Under the pieces are notes generated by a model. That model had not been told where the DNA came from. It worked only from the letters and a program-made list of their open reading frames with translations, and did not search any database. From assembly GCA_017478965.1 (NCBI GenBank), contig JAFVCV010000047.1, positions 62,001 through 126,000 of the forward strand: a stretch of 64,000 bases of DNA, in the 5' to 3' direction. This stretch comes from Ruminococcus sp. (GTDB taxonomy: Bacteria; Bacillota; Clostridia; Oscillospirales; Ruminococcaceae). A program made the position numbers and the translations under genes. Numbering within the stretch: the stretch's first letter is position 1; every line of letters starts with the position of its first letter. Below, piece by piece: positions 33,802 to 43,064 of this stretch.

Positions 33802-35121
33802 TTAGTTTTTTTCCTGTCCCTGCATCCCTTCACCCAGGGAGCTTTCTATAATGGAGATAGCCGACTTTTCCGGATCGAACATGGTATCAAGGGCCTTCAT
33901 ACAGTCCTCCACTGTGAGCTTTGACAGTGCCTCGGCGTCGTCGAAGACTGCGGTGCCGTTGAAATAGCTGTCCACCATGCTGTCCGCACAGTTCTCCACA
34001 TTGTTAAGGCTCCTTATATAGCTGCCATACCTGGCCTTCTTTATGACGCTGAACTCCTCCTCGTCAAAGCCTTCCTGCTTTATGCGCTCTATCTCGGCGC
34101 AGAGCCTTCTGAACACTTCGTCCGGGTCCCTGGACTCTCCGCTGATGATGCAGCTGAAATAGCTGCCGCTGCCGGAGAACACGCTGTAGCCCAGCTGAGA
34201 ATTTATCAGTCCCTCATCGAACATCTCCTGATAAAGTCTGGAGGTAGAACCTATGAGCAGCTGCAATACCACCCTTGCTGCGGCGGTCCGGTATTCATAC
34301 TCCAGTCCGCTGCAAGGCTCTGACTTAAAGCCTATATCGAATATCGGCAGCCCGATAGGGAATTTGTCAACTACCCTCTTCTGAGCTACACCCTCCGGCT
34401 CCTGCGGGAACCTGGTCTCCAGGTCCTGGTCCTCTGCCGGGATAAGCAGCCTGTCACAGATCTCCTCCACCTTGTCGATGTCCACATTGCCTGCGATGCT
34501 AAGCACCATATTGTGCAGATTGTAGAAGGTGTGATAGCAGTCATAAAGCAGCTCCGGAGTTATCTGTGCGATGGACTCCACAGTGCCTGCTATGTCTATC
34601 CTTACGGGGTGTTCAACATAAAGCGCCTTCAGCAGATCAAAATAGCTTTTGCGAAAAGGCGAGTCCTCCCCCATCTTTATCTCCTGTGCGATTATCCCCT
34701 GCTCCTTGTCCACATTCTCCTGGGTGAAATATGGTTTCTGCACGAAGTCCAAAAGTATCTCCAGGGCCTGCTCCCAGTTTTCTGCGGTGGAAAAGGTATA
34801 GGCAGTCTCATCGAAGGAGGTGAAGGCGTTGGCAGAAGCGCCGGTGGCGGCGTAAAGATCAAAGACGTCCGTATCCTCATTCTCGAAGAGCTTGTGCTCA
34901 AGATAATGGGCTATGCCCTCAGGTACCTGTATGAAATCTCCGGTCTTGGCAGTTCTGAAACAGGTGTTCACTGAGCCGTATCTGGTGGCGAACAGGGCCT
35001 CTGTAGTGGAAAAGCCCGGCATGGGCCACACCAGCACATCAAGGCCGGAGAAATGGTGTATCACCGTATACTGTTCGCCGAAGCGCTCGCTCCTGACGAT
35101 CTCTCTGGTACTCTTACCCAT
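33802..35121 (-). CDS. yfmH: M16 family zinc peptidase YfmH
   Basis: This 439-residue protein has the inverted zinc motif HYLEH of the M16/insulinase family, followed by the downstream Glu ligand region around EQGIIAQEIKMGED. It also has the C-terminal half of the clam-shell fold. In Bacillus the YfmF/YfmH pair is linked to EF-P 5-aminopentanol modification. It overlaps yfmF by 8 bases, so translation is coupled. The pair is expected to form a heterodimer in which only YfmH carries the zinc site. Confidence 0.88.
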   Translation of the reverse strand: MGKSTREIVRSERFGEQYTVIHHFSGLDVLVWPMPGFSTTEALFATRYGSVNTCFRTAKTGDFIQVPEGIAHYLEHKLFENEDTDVFDLYAATGASANAFTSFDETAYTFSTAENWEQALEILLDFVQKPYFTQENVDKEQGIIAQEIKMGEDSPFRKSYFDLLKALYVEHPVRIDIAGTVESIAQITPELLYDCYHTFYNLHNMVLSIAGNVDIDKVEEICDRLLIPAEDQDLETRFPQEPEGVAQKRVVDKFPIGLPIFDIGFKSEPCSGLEYEYRTAAARVVLQLLIGSTSRLYQEMFDEGLINSQLGYSVFSGSGSYFSCIISGESRDPDEVFRRLCAEIERIKQEGFDEEEFSVIKKARYGSYIRSLNNVENCADSMVDSYFNGTAVFDDAEALSKLTVEDCMKALDTMFDPEKSAISIIESSLGEGMQGQEKN

Positions 35122-36400
35122 TTCGCTCTTCCTCCTTCTCTACGGCTTTGAGTATGAACACGCTGTCAAGCTCAAAGCTCTTTGCGCACTCCACTACCTG
35201 CTCCCTGGTCACCTTGTCTATTAGCACTGCCACCTCTTCCGGCGAATAGGAGGTCCCTCTGGTGTTCTGCACCGCATACCACCCGGCTATATCCCACTCG
35301 GAATCGTAGTTGGACTTGAAACCGCCCTTTAACAGCAGCTTGGTGTTCTCAAGCTCCTCATCGGTGAAATCGCCCTCCTGCATGGCTCTGAGCTGCTCCA
35401 TGATAGCCGCCCTGGCCTTGTCCGTATTGGCGTTGTCAAGACCGCTGTCTATGAACATGGTGCCTTTCAGCTCGGAATAAGCGCAGTCGCAGTAATAGCT
35501 CAGCGAAAGCTTTTCCCGGACGTTTGCAAAGAGCTTTGAAAACGGCGAGCCCCCCAGCATGGCCACGAACACCTTGCAAAGGTATATGTCCCTGCACTGC
35601 GACTTGAAAGCCATGAACATCTTGCTTTGTTTCAGCTCCATAGGCTCACTGACCTCGGCAGGCTCTTTTTTCAGCGGCGATGGCCTGCGGTAGCCAGGGC
35701 TGACCACGTTCTCCCTCTTTATCTTACCGAAGGCCTCGGTCAGTATCTCTACCGCCTCCGCCGCCTCGCCTCCGCCGCAGACCGTCAGCTCCATCGCTGC
35801 GCTCTTTAGCATATATCCATAACGCTCACTGAGCTCTTCTCTGGTTATCTTTTCGGCCCTCTCATAGCTCCCCAGTTCCGGCAGCGCCGCAGGCTCTCCG
35901 CTGTAGATGGTGTTCTTGGCCCTCTGGTAAGCATAGGACCTCTTGTCGTTCACAGCGGCCCTGATGTTGTCAAGCAGTTCCTGCTTTCTCAGGGCAAAAT
36001 ACTTTTCGCTGAAAAGCCCCTCCGTCATATCCGGCTCAAAAATGCACCTCATCAGCTCTCTCATGGCTTCACCGCTGACCTTTTCGCCGCCGATGGTGTA
36101 CTTGTCAAGTATACAGCTCATGCTGAACCCCACCTGCTGAAAGTCCGAGATATTTCCCCAGGAGGTCCCTATGGAGGAGCCGTAAAGCCCTGCGAACTTC
36201 TTTGTCAGCTCGCTGCGTGACCTGATGTGGGCATTAGAGGTCATCAACAGCATTGCCGTAAGCACGTTTGCGCCGGCATTATCCTCATCTAAGGGCATAC
36301 AGAACCTTATCCTTACCACATTGGCCTTGAACTTGGGATCAACTATCTCCGTCAGATAGATGCCCTCGCCTATCTTTCTTCTTTCAAATTTCTCTATCAT
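35114..36400 (-). CDS. yfmF: M16-like peptidase partner YfmF (no zinc motif)
   Basis: This 428-residue protein has the M16 fold but no HxxEH motif near its N-terminus. It keeps the C-terminal substrate-gripping pattern with REKLSLSYYC (Arg/Tyr). In paired M16 proteases one chain supplies the zinc site and the other this region, which fits its overlap with yfmH. It is the first gene of the yfmF-yfmH-lgt-folD operon. No clear consensus promoter was found in 36401-36518; TATACT-like elements occur around 36470. Confidence 0.85.
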   Translation of the reverse strand: MIEKFERRKIGEGIYLTEIVDPKFKANVVRIRFCMPLDEDNAGANVLTAMLLMTSNAHIRSRSELTKKFAGLYGSSIGTSWGNISDFQQVGFSMSCILDKYTIGGEKVSGEAMRELMRCIFEPDMTEGLFSEKYFALRKQELLDNIRAAVNDKRSYAYQRAKNTIYSGEPAALPELGSYERAEKITREELSERYGYMLKSAAMELTVCGGGEAAEAVEILTEAFGKIKRENVVSPGYRRPSPLKKEPAEVSEPMELKQSKMFMAFKSQCRDIYLCKVFVAMLGGSPFSKLFANVREKLSLSYYCDCAYSELKGTMFIDSGLDNANTDKARAAIMEQLRAMQEGDFTDEELENTKLLLKGGFKSNYDSEWDIAGWYAVQNTRGTSYSPEEVAVLIDKVTREQVVECAKSFELDSVFILKAVEKEEERNG

Positions 36401-36518
36401 TCACATTCTCCGATCTATAGGCACGGGACAGATCCCCGCCGCCCGGTCAATTGTCATACATCTTATAGTATAGCACAACAGCCTGAAAAATTCCATAGAT
36501 TTCACATAATTTTCATAC

Positions 36519-36686
36519 TCACGATCCCACGCTGTATTCAAAGTTCTCCCATATGATCTTTATGCCCTCGTCGGTCTCCTCCGGCAGCAGCGCCATCGCC
36601 ACCAGAAGGTCCTCTCCCGTTTCCTGGTCGCACAGATGGGCGTAGTCTCCGTCTATCCTTGTGACTGTGTATATCCTGCTCTCCAT
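36519..36686 (-). CDS. Small DUF3006-like protein
   Basis: A 55-codon frame starts at the ATG at 36686, two bases after the dnaE stop, with GAGGAT upstream. The protein has the pattern TVTRIDGDYAHLCDQETGED then LLPEETDEG, resembling the small DUF3006 family (RIEGDyAV... LPe...EG). It then ends in a distinct tail. Spacing to dnaE implies translational coupling. Its function is unknown, and the family match is by eye. Confidence 0.6.
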   Translation of the reverse strand: MESRIYTVTRIDGDYAHLCDQETGEDLLVAMALLPEETDEGIKIIWENFEYSVGS

Positions 36687-36688
36687 AC

Positions 36689-39600
36689 CTATCCTCTTTT
36701 CTGTGAAAATACTACATTGCGCTCTCCGGCGCAGTCTGAAAGCTCCTCCATCAGCTCTTTGCAGAGCCTTACTCTGGGAGCGCCACGCACAGCGGTCTTC
36801 TTCTTTATATCCTCAATGTAGATCAGAAGACCCACGCCCTCTTCATCGGCGTACCTCAGGACGATATCCTTTACGGCAGGGACCTTTTCGCTGCCAGCGG
36901 ACTCTATCCGCACGAATAGTTCCCTGCCCGCAAGCCTTTTCAGAAAGGCCTCCCCGGTCTCCATATCGTCTGCCATCAGCTTTGGCTCCTCATCTTCCTT
37001 CACGCTGAGCTTTCCCCAGACGTGCAGGATCTGCCGTTCTCTTATCAGTCCGGCGTTTTTCTCAAAGACCGACGGGAACACCACAGTCTCTATCTCACCC
37101 CGCTTGTCCTCCAGGGTCACAAAGCTCATCTGAGCGCCTTTTTTTGTGGTGATGTCCCTCTTCTTCGTAACCATTCCCAGAACTGCCGCCCTGACGCCTT
37201 CGGCCTTCTCTCCTGCCCCGGCTATCCTTTCCATCCCGGTTATCCTTGCCGCTTTCAGATAAGGCTCATATTCGTCCAGTGGATGGGCGGAAACATACAT
37301 ACCCAGGACCTCATGCTCATATTCCAGCAGCTGTCCCACCGGCAGTTCCTCCACAACGTGCAGAGGCTTGTCCATTTTTGCCGTATTTTCCTCTCCCAGG
37401 TCAGAGAAAAAGTCAAGCTGTCCCTCCAGCCTGTCCGCTGCCGAGGCGCTGACGTCCGAAAGGATATTTTCATAATTTACCAGCAGCGTGTGGCGGTTAA
37501 AGCCAAAGCAGTCGAAGGCGCCGCTTTTTATGAGTGCCTCCAGGGTCCTGCCATGGATATCCCTTCCGTTCACTCTGGTGCAGAAGTCCTGCAAGGACCG
37601 GAACTCACCTGAGGCGGCTCTTTCTTTGAGGATATTGGCAATGGCTCCCTCACCCAGGCTCTTCACTGCCAGCAGGCCGAACCTCAGCCCTTCGCCCTCA
37701 GCCACAAAGCCCCTCTCGCTCCTGTTGATATCCACAGGCAGTATCTGAGTGCGGTTCTTTCTGGCGTCTGCGATATAGGTGTAAAGCTTTTCCGTACTCT
37801 CAAGCAGTGCGTTGGTCATAAGCGCCGCCATGTACTGACGGTAATAATGGCATTTGAGATATGCCGTCCTGTAGGAAACGGTGGCATAGGCCGCCGCATG
37901 GGCCTTGTTGAATGCGTAGTTGGCAAAGGCTGTCATCTCGTCAAAAAGCTCATTGGCCACCCTCTCCGGGACCCCTCTTGCGACCGCCCCGCAGCACTCC
38001 TTATCGCCGTAGATGAACGCCTGACGTTCGGCCTCCAGAGCCGCAGCCTTTTTCTTCGACATGGCTCTTCTCACCAGGTCCGCCCGGCCGAAGGAATAGC
38101 CTGCCAGAGTTCTGAATATCTGCATGACCTGCTCCTGATAGACTATACAGCCGTAGGTCACTTCAAGTATGTCTTTTAAAAGCGGGTGCTTGTATCTGAC
38201 CCTGCTGGGGTCGTGGCGGCAGCTTATATAATTGCCGATAGAGTCCATAGGCCCTGGTCTGTAAAGGGAGATAGCCGCAATAAGGTCCTCTATGCCCGTG
38301 GGCCTCAGTCTCATTATCACCGAGGTCATGCCGCCGCTCTCGAACTGGAAGACCCCCTCGGTCTTCCCCATGGAGAGCATATCGTAGACCGCCCTGTCCT
38401 CTAAGCTTATCTTCTCGATATCGAAGTCAGGCTCTGTCTTGTGTATCTCCTCTACGCAGTGCTTTATTATGGTAAGGTTTCTCAGTCCCAGGAAGTCTAT
38501 TTTTAAAAGCCCCAGCCTTTCCAGCAGGGTCATGGTATACTGTGTTGAGACTGCTCCGTCCCTGGCGTAGAGGGGCACGTATCTGTCCACCGGCTCCTTG
38601 GTTATGACCACGCCCGCCGCATGGGTTGAAACGTTCCTTGGCAGGCCCTCTATCTTCATGGCGGTATTTATTATCCTTCGCATGAGAGGGTCCCCCTGGT
38701 AAAGCTCCCTAGCCTCCGGGATATGCTCTACGGAATAGGAGAGCGGCTTGTCCCTTACCACCGCCTTCGCCAGGATATCCCCGGTGCGGTATGGCTCGCC
38801 CATTGCCCTGGCAGCGTCCCTGACGGCCTGCTTGGGGCCCATGGTGCCGAATGTGGCTATCTGCGCCACGTGGTCTGCGCCGTACTTTCTCACCACATAG
38901 TCTATGACCTGCTGCCTGCCCTCCATGCAGAAATCTATGTCGAAATCCGGCATGGTCTGCCTTTCAGGATTAAGGAACCGCTCAAAGACCAGCTGGTATC
39001 TCAGCGGGTCGATGCCGGTTATGCCTATGCAGTAGGCGCACAGGCTGGCCGCACCGGAACCTCTTCCCGGCCCTACCGGTATGCCCTGGCTCTTGGCGTA
39101 GTTTATAAAATCCCAGACGATGAGATAATAGTCCGTATACCCCATGGAGGTTATGACCCAGAGCTCATATTCCAGCCTTTCTCTTAATTCGTCGGTAACA
39201 GTGCCGTAAAGCCTTTCAAGTCCCTCATAGCACATATCCCTGAGAAATCTCTCGTGGTCAGTGACGCCCTTTATGTCGATATAGGGCAGCACGGTGTTGC
39301 CGAACTCTATCTTCACACTGCACCGCTCTGCTATCCTCACCGTGTTCTCCACAGCCCCCGGCAGGGCGCCGAAAAGCTCTTCCATCTCCTCTGCTGACTT
39401 CACATAGAATTCGTCCGTGGGAAATTCGATAGCCGGATCGTCCACCGTGGTCTGGGTAGAAATGCACATCAGCACCTTCTGTGCCTCTGCGTCCTCCCGC
39501 CTGAGATAGTGGCAGTCATTGGTGGCGCAAAGGGGTATGCCTGTCTCTCTTGAAAGCCTGATGAGAAGTGGGTCGAGTCTCTTCTCGTCTGCTGACAGAT

Positions 39601-40132
39601 GGTCCTGTATCTCCAGAAAATAATTACCCTCACCGAAAATGTCCCTGTATAACAGGGCAGTTTCCTTTGCCCCCTCATAGTTTCCCTCGCTGAGCTTTCT
39701 GGGCACCTCCCCCGCAAGACAGGCCGAAAGGCATATCAGCCCCCGGCTGTACTCTCTCAAAAGCTCCAAATCGACTCTTGGCTTATTGTAGAACCCCTCG
39801 GTGTAGGAAAGGCTCACCAGCTTTATGAGGTTTTTATAGCCCTCGTTGTTCTCGCAAAGCAGTATAAGATGATAGGGTTTCTGCCCGTTCCCGCCGTACC
39901 TGTCGTGCCTGCTGCCGGGCGCCACATAGACCTCGCAGCCTATTATGGGCTTTATCCCATTCTCCATGCAGGCGTTGTAAAATTCCACCGCACCGAACAT
40001 ATTCCCATGGTCGGTGATGGCAGCCGCCTGCTGACCAAGCTCTTTTAAACGCAAAACAAGCTCCTTGATGGGGCAGGCGCCGTCAAGGAGCGAGTATTCA
40101 GTATGAAGATGCAGATGTACGAAATCAGTCAT
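36689..40132 (-). CDS. dnaE: DNA polymerase III alpha subunit, DnaE type
   Basis: This 1147-residue replicative polymerase starts with the PHP domain (HLHLHTEYSLLDGACPI, ITDHGNMFGAVEFYN). The polymerase core has GPGRGSGAASLCAYC and the catalytic aspartates in MPDFDIDFCMEGR. A helix-hairpin-helix region lies around 830-890, and an OB domain near 1000-1080 contains MVTKKRDITTKKGAQMSFV. In Firmicutes DnaE works beside PolC, extending primers. GAGGG precedes the ATG. It follows whiA by about 100 bases on the same strand with no terminator seen between. Confidence 0.95.
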   Translation of the reverse strand: MTDFVHLHLHTEYSLLDGACPIKELVLRLKELGQQAAAITDHGNMFGAVEFYNACMENGIKPIIGCEVYVAPGSRHDRYGGNGQKPYHLILLCENNEGYKNLIKLVSLSYTEGFYNKPRVDLELLREYSRGLICLSACLAGEVPRKLSEGNYEGAKETALLYRDIFGEGNYFLEIQDHLSADEKRLDPLLIRLSRETGIPLCATNDCHYLRREDAEAQKVLMCISTQTTVDDPAIEFPTDEFYVKSAEEMEELFGALPGAVENTVRIAERCSVKIEFGNTVLPYIDIKGVTDHERFLRDMCYEGLERLYGTVTDELRERLEYELWVITSMGYTDYYLIVWDFINYAKSQGIPVGPGRGSGAASLCAYCIGITGIDPLRYQLVFERFLNPERQTMPDFDIDFCMEGRQQVIDYVVRKYGADHVAQIATFGTMGPKQAVRDAARAMGEPYRTGDILAKAVVRDKPLSYSVEHIPEARELYQGDPLMRRIINTAMKIEGLPRNVSTHAAGVVITKEPVDRYVPLYARDGAVSTQYTMTLLERLGLLKIDFLGLRNLTIIKHCVEEIHKTEPDFDIEKISLEDRAVYDMLSMGKTEGVFQFESGGMTSVIMRLRPTGIEDLIAAISLYRPGPMDSIGNYISCRHDPSRVRYKHPLLKDILEVTYGCIVYQEQVMQIFRTLAGYSFGRADLVRRAMSKKKAAALEAERQAFIYGDKECCGAVARGVPERVANELFDEMTAFANYAFNKAHAAAYATVSYRTAYLKCHYYRQYMAALMTNALLESTEKLYTYIADARKNRTQILPVDINRSERGFVAEGEGLRFGLLAVKSLGEGAIANILKERAASGEFRSLQDFCTRVNGRDIHGRTLEALIKSGAFDCFGFNRHTLLVNYENILSDVSASAADRLEGQLDFFSDLGEENTAKMDKPLHVVEELPVGQLLEYEHEVLGMYVSAHPLDEYEPYLKAARITGMERIAGAGEKAEGVRAAVLGMVTKKRDITTKKGAQMSFVTLEDKRGEIETVVFPSVFEKNAGLIRERQILHVWGKLSVKEDEEPKLMADDMETGEAFLKRLAGRELFVRIESAGSEKVPAVKDIVLRYADEEGVGLLIYIEDIKKKTAVRGAPRVRLCKELMEELSDCAGERNVVFSQKRG

Positions 40133-40234
40133 TTTTCCCTCTCGTTTCCGCCCTTTCCAGGGCTGTCAAAAATACCGTGATATCCAGTGAAAGACCGCTC
40201 TACGGTAAGTATAGCACAGCCTATGGGGAATATT

Positions 40235-41167
40235 TTACCCTTGTCCCTTCTGCTTTCTTATCTTCTCGGCTATCTCTGCTATGCGGGCCAGCCTGTGATT
40301 TGCCCCGGACCTTGATATGGGCGGGTCCATCATAGCCCCCAGCTCTTTCAAGCTTATGTCCCGGTTGTCGTACCTCAGCTCCGCTATCTCCCTCAGGTTG
40401 TCCGGCAAGGCCCCAAGACCCATGGTAGAATCTATCAGCTCGATGTCCGCCGCCTGCCTCTCCCCGGCCTTCATGGTCTTGTCCAGATTGGCGTTCTCAC
40501 AGTTCATGGCACGGTTTATGCGGTTTCGCATATCCTTCTCGATCTTGACGTTCATAAGCTCGATGGCCGCCATGCCTGCTCCCATCAGGGTCAGCATATC
40601 TATGATGTTCTCGCTCTCCTTGATATAGACTATCTGTGAATTCTTCCGCTCGATATGCTTTGGCACTATGCCATAGGTATCTATCAGCAAAAGCCCCAGG
40701 TCGTTGCAAAGGTCGAGAGTTGGCATGACGAATTCCATATGATACTTCTTCTCCGGGTTGTTGACCGACCCGCAGGCCAGGAATATCCCCCCAATAAGGT
40801 TGGGTATGAACTTCTCCTTAGGCAGGTATTCCTCCGTCAGCCTCCGGCTCTCGTCTATGCCGAAGTAGTCAAGAAGGAAGATCCTCTGCCCCCTGTCCTC
40901 TACGGTCAGGCTGAAAAGGGTCACTCCGTTTTTGCGCTCTGCCTCGGTGACAGTGACGGCCTCCTCGTCCTCCAGGATCCTGCCGGCATTTTTTGCAAAG
41001 AACTCCGACACCTGCCTGTTCTCCGTCAGAAAAAGTATCTCCCTGTCGCTCAGCACATTGCAGCAGCAAAGCATACCCATCAGACAGGCGTCAGCCTTCT
41101 GCCGGGAATTGATCTTCTCTATGACCTCCGCCTTGGCATTGTAAGAAAATGATTGTTCCTCCATCAT
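40235..41167 (-). CDS. whiA: DNA-binding protein WhiA
   Basis: This 310-residue protein has the LAGLIDADG-homing-endonuclease-like N-terminal domain (LIGGIFLACGSVNNPEKKYHMEF) and the C-terminal helix-turn-helix (LRYDNRDISLKELGAMMDPPISRSGANHRL region). WhiA influences division and chromosome segregation. GGTGAT lies upstream of the double ATG. It normally follows yvcK and rapZ; here rapZ is directly upstream (32-base gap) and yvcK is missing. Confidence 0.93.
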   Translation of the reverse strand: MMEEQSFSYNAKAEVIEKINSRQKADACLMGMLCCCNVLSDREILFLTENRQVSEFFAKNAGRILEDEEAVTVTEAERKNGVTLFSLTVEDRGQRIFLLDYFGIDESRRLTEEYLPKEKFIPNLIGGIFLACGSVNNPEKKYHMEFVMPTLDLCNDLGLLLIDTYGIVPKHIERKNSQIVYIKESENIIDMLTLMGAGMAAIELMNVKIEKDMRNRINRAMNCENANLDKTMKAGERQAADIELIDSTMGLGALPDNLREIAELRYDNRDISLKELGAMMDPPISRSGANHRLARIAEIAEKIRKQKGQG

Positions 41168-41199
41168 AGATCACCTTCTTCGCCGGCAGCGCCGGCCCT

Positions 41200-42060
41200 T
41201 TACTTCTTGTCTATATCCCTGTGGGTGACTCTTATTGTCCTCCCCATATCCGTCAGGTGCTTTGCCAGCTCCTGTGCGAAGGTGACGCTGCGGTGCTTTC
41301 CGCCCGTGCAGCCGAAGGCTATGACCAGCTGCGCCTTGCCCTCCTTCTCATAAAGGGGCATGAGAAAGTCTATCAGATCGCACAGCTTTTTCAGCAGCTC
41401 CCTGGCCTCGCCGAACTTCATCACGTAATCCGCCACCTCTTTGTTGAGGCCGGTCTTCGTCTTCAGCTCCGCCACATAAAACGGGTTCGGCAGGCACCTT
41501 ACGTCAAAGGTCAGATCGGCGTCGTTCATGACTCCGTACTTGAACCCAAAGCTCCTTACGTCTACCCTCATGGCCGAAACGCCCTCTCCTAAGAAGATGG
41601 AATACATCCTCTCCTTGAACTCCGCCGTAGAGCTGTTGGTCGTGTCGATGTAGTAATCCACCCGGTCCTTTATGGTGGTCAGCATCTCCCTCTCGGTGCT
41701 GATAGCGGTCCTTATATTGCCGTAGCTCACCTCGTCAAGGGGATGTTTTCTCCTGGTCTCCTTATACCTGCGGATTATTGCGTCGTCTGAGCAGTCCAGA
41801 TAAAGTATCTTCACCTTTACCCCCATGCTCCTTATATCCGTTATGGCGTCCCTGAGCTTTAAAAACAGGTCGCCCCCACGGACATCCGCCACAAAAGCCA
41901 CCTTCTCGATCTTGCCCTCAGACTGCCCGCAGATCTCCGCAAATTTCACCATCAGCTCCGGCGGCATATTATCCACGCAGTAGTAGCCTATATCCTCCAG
42001 CACGTTCACCGCCGTAGACTTTCCTGAACCGGACATACCGGTCACTATAACAAATTCCAT
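41200..42060 (-). CDS. rapZ: RNase adapter / nucleotide-binding protein RapZ (YvcJ)
   Basis: This 286-residue P-loop protein begins VIVTGMSGSGKSTAVNVLEDIGYYCVDN (Walker A GMSGSGKS). Its C-terminal domain has IAFGCTGGKHRSVTFAQELA. In Proteobacteria RapZ hands GlmZ RNA to RNase E; in Firmicutes its role is less clear but it is linked to wall-sugar metabolism and competence. It lies between murB and whiA, with 29- and 32-base gaps. Confidence 0.93.
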   Translation of the reverse strand: MEFVIVTGMSGSGKSTAVNVLEDIGYYCVDNMPPELMVKFAEICGQSEGKIEKVAFVADVRGGDLFLKLRDAITDIRSMGVKVKILYLDCSDDAIIRRYKETRRKHPLDEVSYGNIRTAISTEREMLTTIKDRVDYYIDTTNSSTAEFKERMYSIFLGEGVSAMRVDVRSFGFKYGVMNDADLTFDVRCLPNPFYVAELKTKTGLNKEVADYVMKFGEARELLKKLCDLIDFLMPLYEKEGKAQLVIAFGCTGGKHRSVTFAQELAKHLTDMGRTIRVTHRDIDKK

Positions 42061-42089
42061 ACCAAAACTTCTTTCTCTGACTGTTGCTG

Positions 42090-43022
42090 TTATTCCTTAT
42101 ACGGTATATACTTTACCTCACATTCCAGGAAAAAGCCGGTCTTTTCCCTGACCCTTTCCTGTACCTCTCTTATAAGCCCTAAAACGTCCCCGCAGGTGGC
42201 CCCGCCCTTGTTAACAACAAAGCCGCAGTGTTTCTCAGACACCTGTGCGCCTCCTACTGAAAAGCCCTTCAGCCCGCTCTGCTCTATGAGCTGCCCTGCG
42301 AACTGGCCCTCAGGCCTTTTGAAGGTCGAGCCGGCGCTGGGATAATTCAGGGGCTGTTTTTCCCTTCTCCTGCTCATAAGGTCCACCATCTTGTCCTGTA
42401 TAGTGTCATGCTCCCCGGGCACCAGCTCAAATTCTGCCTCCACTATCAGCTCCCTGCTCCCGCAGAACCTGCTGTGGCGATAGCTCATATCCAGCTTTCC
42501 TGCGTCTATCTCCAGCTGTCTGCCCTCGGGGGACACTGCCCTTACCAGCTTTACCACGTCCTTGGTCTCGCCGCCGTAGGCACCGGCATTCATATACACC
42601 GCCCCTCCTACGGTCCCGGGTATGCCGTAGGCGAATTCCAGCCCCGACAGCGAATGTTCCAGAGCGAACCTGCACAGCTTCAGAAGGCTGCACCCGGCCT
42701 GTGCCGTTACAGTAGTCTCGTTTTTCATATATATCTTATCCATAGAATTGCCTATGAGAAATATGACTCCGTCAAAGCCCCTGTCGTCGAAAAGCACATT
42801 TGTGCCGTTGCCCAGGGCCATGGTCCTGACCCCCAGATAATCCGCCTCATGGGCAAGCTGCGCCAAAGCGTCCGGGGAATTTATATCCACCATTGCCGTG
42901 CAGCGTCCCCCTATCTTGAAAGAGGTGTACCTTGCCAGAGGCTCATCGTAAAGCACCTTGCACTGCATCTCGTCCGCCAGTGCCAGCAATGATCTTATAT
43001 TCATATCCAAATCGCCGTTCAA
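42090..43022 (-). CDS. murB: UDP-N-acetylenolpyruvoylglucosamine reductase
   Basis: MurB makes UDP-N-acetylmuramic acid, an early peptidoglycan step in the cytosol. FAD-binding and substrate blocks are present: TSFKIGGR near the start, ALGNGTNVLFDDRGF, GIPGTVGGAVYMNAGAYGGE, SYRHSRFCG, and the catalytic Ser/Glu region SAGSTFKRPEG. It lacks the loop and domain seen in type I enzymes, so it is type II, as expected. The TTG at 43022 has GGGAG about 10 bases upstream and fits better than the ATG at 43004, which is too far from that site. Confidence 0.93.
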   Translation of the reverse strand: MNGDLDMNIRSLLALADEMQCKVLYDEPLARYTSFKIGGRCTAMVDINSPDALAQLAHEADYLGVRTMALGNGTNVLFDDRGFDGVIFLIGNSMDKIYMKNETTVTAQAGCSLLKLCRFALEHSLSGLEFAYGIPGTVGGAVYMNAGAYGGETKDVVKLVRAVSPEGRQLEIDAGKLDMSYRHSRFCGSRELIVEAEFELVPGEHDTIQDKMVDLMSRRREKQPLNYPSAGSTFKRPEGQFAGQLIEQSGLKGFSVGGAQVSEKHCGFVVNKGGATCGDVLGLIREVQERVREKTGFFLECEVKYIPYKE

Positions 43023-43064
43023 TTATATCTCTCTCCCTTGTTGTTTTATGCGTATTCAGCGTTT

